Shown here: one piece after another, positions 60,465-64,000 of the stretch | Numbering within the stretch: position 1 is the stretch's first letter | How the letters are laid out: the number at the start of each line of letters is the position of its first letter | NCBI GenBank assembly: GCA_020744425.1 | Contig: JAGMUV010000030.1 | Location: 124,001-188,000 of the forward strand | Reading direction: 5' to 3' | Length of the DNA stretch: 64,000 nt | Origin: Dactylonectria macrodidyma | Lineage: Eukaryota > Ascomycota > Sordariomycetes > Hypocreales > Nectriaceae | Notes under the pieces: model-generated | Database searches by the model: none | Seen by the model: only the letters and a program-made list of their open reading frames with translations | What the model was told of the DNA's origin: nothing | Position numbers and translations under genes: made by a program

Positions 60465-63400
60465 ATCTAATTAGAAGTTCCTAAGGGCATTATAATAGAA
60501 GTATTAGTAGATTTAGGCTTAGAAGAGAACCTTATTTCTTATAAATAAGCTTAATACTATAGCTTTAATATTAAGCTAATTAGTGCCTTTATAACTTCCT
60601 ATTCTAAAGAAAAGATCTTAATAGTAAGAGAAGTAATTATAACTCTATACCTTAAGAATGCATATATACTTATCTAACTATATATAATACTCTCTTTAAT
60701 AATTATAATTCTATTTATCCTAAGGATGCTATTTATTAAATCTAATAGACTTATATTTAATTATTTAATTAATTAAAAGTGACTTATAATCTGCTTTAAT
60801 CTAAGTAATATTCGCTTAATTATACTTACTATAAGAGTAGTTAAATATAATATATTATACTTAGAAAGGCAAGGTATAGAGTATTAATACTACTTATAAT
60901 TAATCCTCTAATAGTTTATAAATTAAATAACTTCTTATTAAAAGATAATAATATTCTTAAAAAAAGCTAAATGCTTTCTTAAGAAGACTTTATTAAAGTT
61001 ATCTAAATCCTTACTATTAGTATAGCTAATTAGTATACTAATACTATTACTAATATATAAAAAGAATTAGAATAACTAAAACGCCTTATTAAGAAAAAGA
61101 GATTAAAGAGAAATTATTCCTTTAATAAAGATACTTAGTATATTAGAGTAAACACTCTCTTTAAATAAAAAGGCATTAAGATCTACTTAATTAATAACTT
61201 ACTATCTAACGGTTTAATACTAGAAGGCGATTCTTATTAAAAATTAAAGAAAATAGTAAAGATTACTTTCTGAATAGAAAAGGGAGGTAAGTATTCTAAC
61301 TTCTTTATATTTAAATTCTCTACTCTAAAGAAAGGAAGTTAGTTAATAAAAGAATAGTTAGTAAAAATAATTAATTAAATAAATAAAACCTTATTTAAAA
61401 AAGAATAAAATATATTTACTACTATTTTATATAATAGGAAGGCTATACTAGCCTAAGACTTTAAAGACTATAGAAGAGTTAACTTAATAATTACTTTATT
61501 ATAAGTTATTAAGGTTATTCTTTATAAAGCTTAGTAAGTAAGTAGTATTCCTATCCTTTTAGGACTATATTAAAAGGTTATTAATTTACTTTATTAGAGA
61601 CTTAGAAGAGGCATTTTAGAAGAAGGCTATAGCTCTTATAAGAATCCCTTTATACTTATAGTAAAAAAGGATAATAGAATCCGGTTAATTAATTTAGCTA
61701 TTAGAATAAACTGTATTACTATTTATAATAGCTTAAGCCCTCTTAGTACTAAGGAGTTCTTAGTAGATATAGTAATATATTAAATATTATTTCTTTTAGA
61801 CTTCTTCTTAAGATATAACTAAGTTAGTCTAGCTAAAGAAAGTAAGGATTTAATTACTTTTATAATACTATTAGGCCTATTAAAAATGTATATACTACTA
61901 TAAGAAGTAATTAACTCAGTAGCTCAATGTATAAAGATTATTACTTATATCTTATTTAACTTAATATTAGATATCTATATAGCTTTTTTTAATAATATAG
62001 TAATAAAAGGACTTACTATAACCTATAATAATAAAGAAGCTAGCCTAAGAGTTAGATAGTATATTAAAGAGCATTTAATTAACCTGGATTAGACTCTATT
62101 AAATATTAAACTGGCTAAATACACTATTTTTATATTAAAATCATAGTTTTATAAATAAACTGCTTTAATAGTTAAGTATCTTTATAGTATTTATAAGAAA
62201 TTATTAAAAGAGGCTAAAGTTATTAAAATCATTAAGTAGACTTACTATAACTTTAATATAGAAGTTAGAGCATTCTTAAGAGTTACTAGTTACTATAAGA
62301 TATAGGTTACTAAATATATAATTATTATAAAGCTATTAATAAGTTTACTAAAGAAAGATGTTAAATTTATTTAAAGTGATTTATAGGCTAAGGCTATATA
62401 AATACTAAAAGATAAATTATTATTAGTACTTATCTTAATTATTCTAAACCTATCTTTTAATTATAAAGAGGTTATTCTTATAGTTAATACTAGTCTGTTA
62501 AGTTAGAGTTATATTCTTATATAAATAATGAATAGAAAATGCTATTTAGTAAGATTTAAATTTAGTATATAGACTTAGAGTGAATATAATTATAATACTA
62601 TAAAAAGAGAATACTAAAGTATTCTACTTTTAATTAAATAGTTATATATGCATTTATATAGAATTCACTTTATATTAAAAATAGATACTTAAGTATTAGT
62701 CTATTAGCTTAATAGAAAAAGGACAGATATTTTAAGAATGCTAGTTAATAAATAGATTAGTTATTTATTACTCTTTGACTTTATAATCTAATATATACTT
62801 AGAATTAAGAATATAATAACTAATAGGCTATTTAAAAAACTACTAGGCCTATTTAATTAACTAGACTAAGAAGCTAAAGAGAATATTAAAGCCTTTATTA
62901 ATTAATAATTAAATGCTATTATAGTTAACCTAGTAAAAACCTAATAAGAATCTTAATTACTATTAGAATTATTAAAAGATAAATATATTAATAAATTAAG
63001 GGTCTTAAGGAAGTTCTTATAGACTTAGTAATACTCTTAAAATATATTAAACAAAGTATATATATATCTTTACTTTAAAGTAAAAAGGTTCTTCTTCTAT
63101 AAAGGAATCCTATAGTTATAAGTAACTTACTTAAACTATGACCTTAAGCTAATTATTAAGAGTAAAGATATATAAAAGCATTTAATTAAATTATACTATA
63201 AAGACTATAAGTATTAAAGCTAAGAGAAAACTATAGAACTCTTAAAAGAGAGATACTACTAGCTAAACCTCTATAAGGATATAAATATAGCTATTCTAAC
63301 TTATAAGACTTGCTAAATCTATAATGTATAATAAGCTAAAGAACCTATAGTACTTACTAGACCTAGCTATTTTATAATAAAGATTTATATAGATACTTAA

Positions 63401-63900
63401 TATCTTAAAGAGTCTTAAAATAAAAAGTACTTATTAAAAGCTAGATATAACCTTATTAAATAAATTAAAGCTAAAGCTTTAAATTTACTTAAAGCCTCTT
63501 ATATATACTTATTCTTAAGAAAGATCTTTTCTTACTATAGGATACTTATTATAATAATTATTAATAATAGGTTAGAATATTAATAAGGCTTTATAAATAT
63601 CCTAAAAGACCTAAGTATATAGACTATATATATCTCTATATATAATACTAAAGTAAATAAGTTAATCGAATTAGGCTATAATAATATTATATTTTATATT
63701 AAGAAGATAAATACTTTAAGAATTAAGAATTAGTTAGTTAACTTCTTAGTTATTCTATTTATAAATAGAGTATTACTAAGGGCATTCTATAGTTATATTC
63801 CTATATACTTACTATATAAGTATAAACTAAGTCTTCTATTAAAAGAGGATATACTTATATAAAGAATAATCCTTTAGAATAATATAAAAATATTTAATTA
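60465..63900 (+). pseudogene. RIP-degraded Ty3/Gypsy polyprotein (protease, RT, RNase H, integrase)
   Basis: Although full of stops, plus-strand reading keeps the order of a Gypsy pol. The protease is near 60483-60540 (IIIEVLVDLGLEENLIS, Asp-x-Gly context). Reverse transcriptase is at about 61640-62340 (NPFILIVKKDNRIRLINLAI, LLDFFLRYN, SLAKESKDLITFIILLGLLK, FNNIVIKG for the YxDD-type box). RNase H is at about 62400-62640 (EVILIVNTSLL, SEYNYNTIKREY). Integrase is at about 63361-63880 (RPSYFIIKIYID, ISIYNTKVNKLIELGYNNII). Substitutions are consistently those expected from C-to-T and G-to-A change. The element runs toward or past the window end; no long terminal repeat was identified. It is dead. 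Confidence 0.8.
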
Positions 63901-64000
63901 AATATTTATAATTAGAATCTATACTCTTTCTTTCTTAGATAAGGATATAAAGATTATAAAGTAAAGGGTTATTAAGTTTAAAAAGAGGAAAGTAATAAGA
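63901..64000. other. A+T-rich DNA at window edge
   Basis: Continuation of the RIP-degraded element, cut by the window end. Confidence 0.6.

Noticed and set aside
1..64000. CRISPR array, bacterial operon, prophage or origin
   Set aside because: No spaced direct-repeat array, no ribosome-binding-site pattern and clear eukaryotic introns; the tandem repeats present are within coding sequences.

Overview
The window looks like accessory, repeat-rich genomic DNA of a filamentous ascomycete (Pezizomycotina, probably a sordariomycete). The reasons are short 48-64 nt introns with GT...CTAA[CT]...AG signals, NLR-type genes (PNP-NACHT-ankyrin and TPR tails), sesA/sesB-like proteins ending in sigma amyloid motifs, DUF6601-like debris, and a final 7 kb that is extremely A+T-rich and TpA-rich as after repeat-induced point mutation (RIP). 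There is no bacterial operon structure, rRNA, convincing tRNA or CRISPR array.

Layout. 1-5 kb: a partial unknown gene (minus), a cluster of ATCGAT words, a frameshifted hAT transposase and a truncated integrase-type gene. 5-6 kb: an intact two-exon gene for a secreted acidic-repeat protein. 6.9-13.4 kb: small inverted-repeat elements (two with perfect 8-bp target duplications), a LINE split into two opposed halves, and a TPR fragment. 14.4-18.3 kb: an intact piggyBac element, pieces of a borate/bicarbonate transporter and a chromate transporter back to back, and an unknown gene tail. 19.6-31.2 kb: a Helitron Rep-helicase gene interrupted by an intact hAT element and by a segment carrying an intact GH64 beta-1,3-glucanase gene, then transposase and DUF6601-like debris. 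32-35.6 kb: an intact PNP-NACHT-ankyrin NLR gene. 36.4-41.2 kb: two pogo-like 5' fragments and a second intact piggyBac. 41.7-45.2 kb: sesB-like and sesA-like genes, a small cysteine-rich secreted protein and an aminoglycoside-nucleotidyltransferase-like gene. 45.4-49.2 kb: a patchwork of truncated host genes (TPR tail, hexose transporter, Myb, NLR, DNA ligase). 49.5-50 kb: an intact non-canonical purine NTPase gene. 50.8-53.2 kb: a second Helitron helicase with one nonsense codon. 53.2-56.9 kb: an intact Mutator-like element with identical 82-bp terminal repeats. 56.9-64 kb: RIP-degraded DNA in which a Ty3/Gypsy polyprotein is still readable in outline.

How it fits together. The probable functional host genes are the secreted acidic-repeat protein, GH64, the NLR, the sesB-like gene, possibly the small secreted protein, the nucleotidyltransferase and the NTPase. 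Self/non-self recognition (NLR, sigma-amyloid proteins) and secreted proteins are over-represented, as is usual in fungal accessory regions. Several transposons (hAT, two piggyBac, MULE) have open, correctly spliced transposase genes and are not RIP-degraded, so they are younger than the RIP-degraded block. Many junctions between gene fragments coincide with transposon ends, so the mosaic probably arose by repeated transposition and short-homology joining. All assignments are from reading the sequence; no database search was possible.
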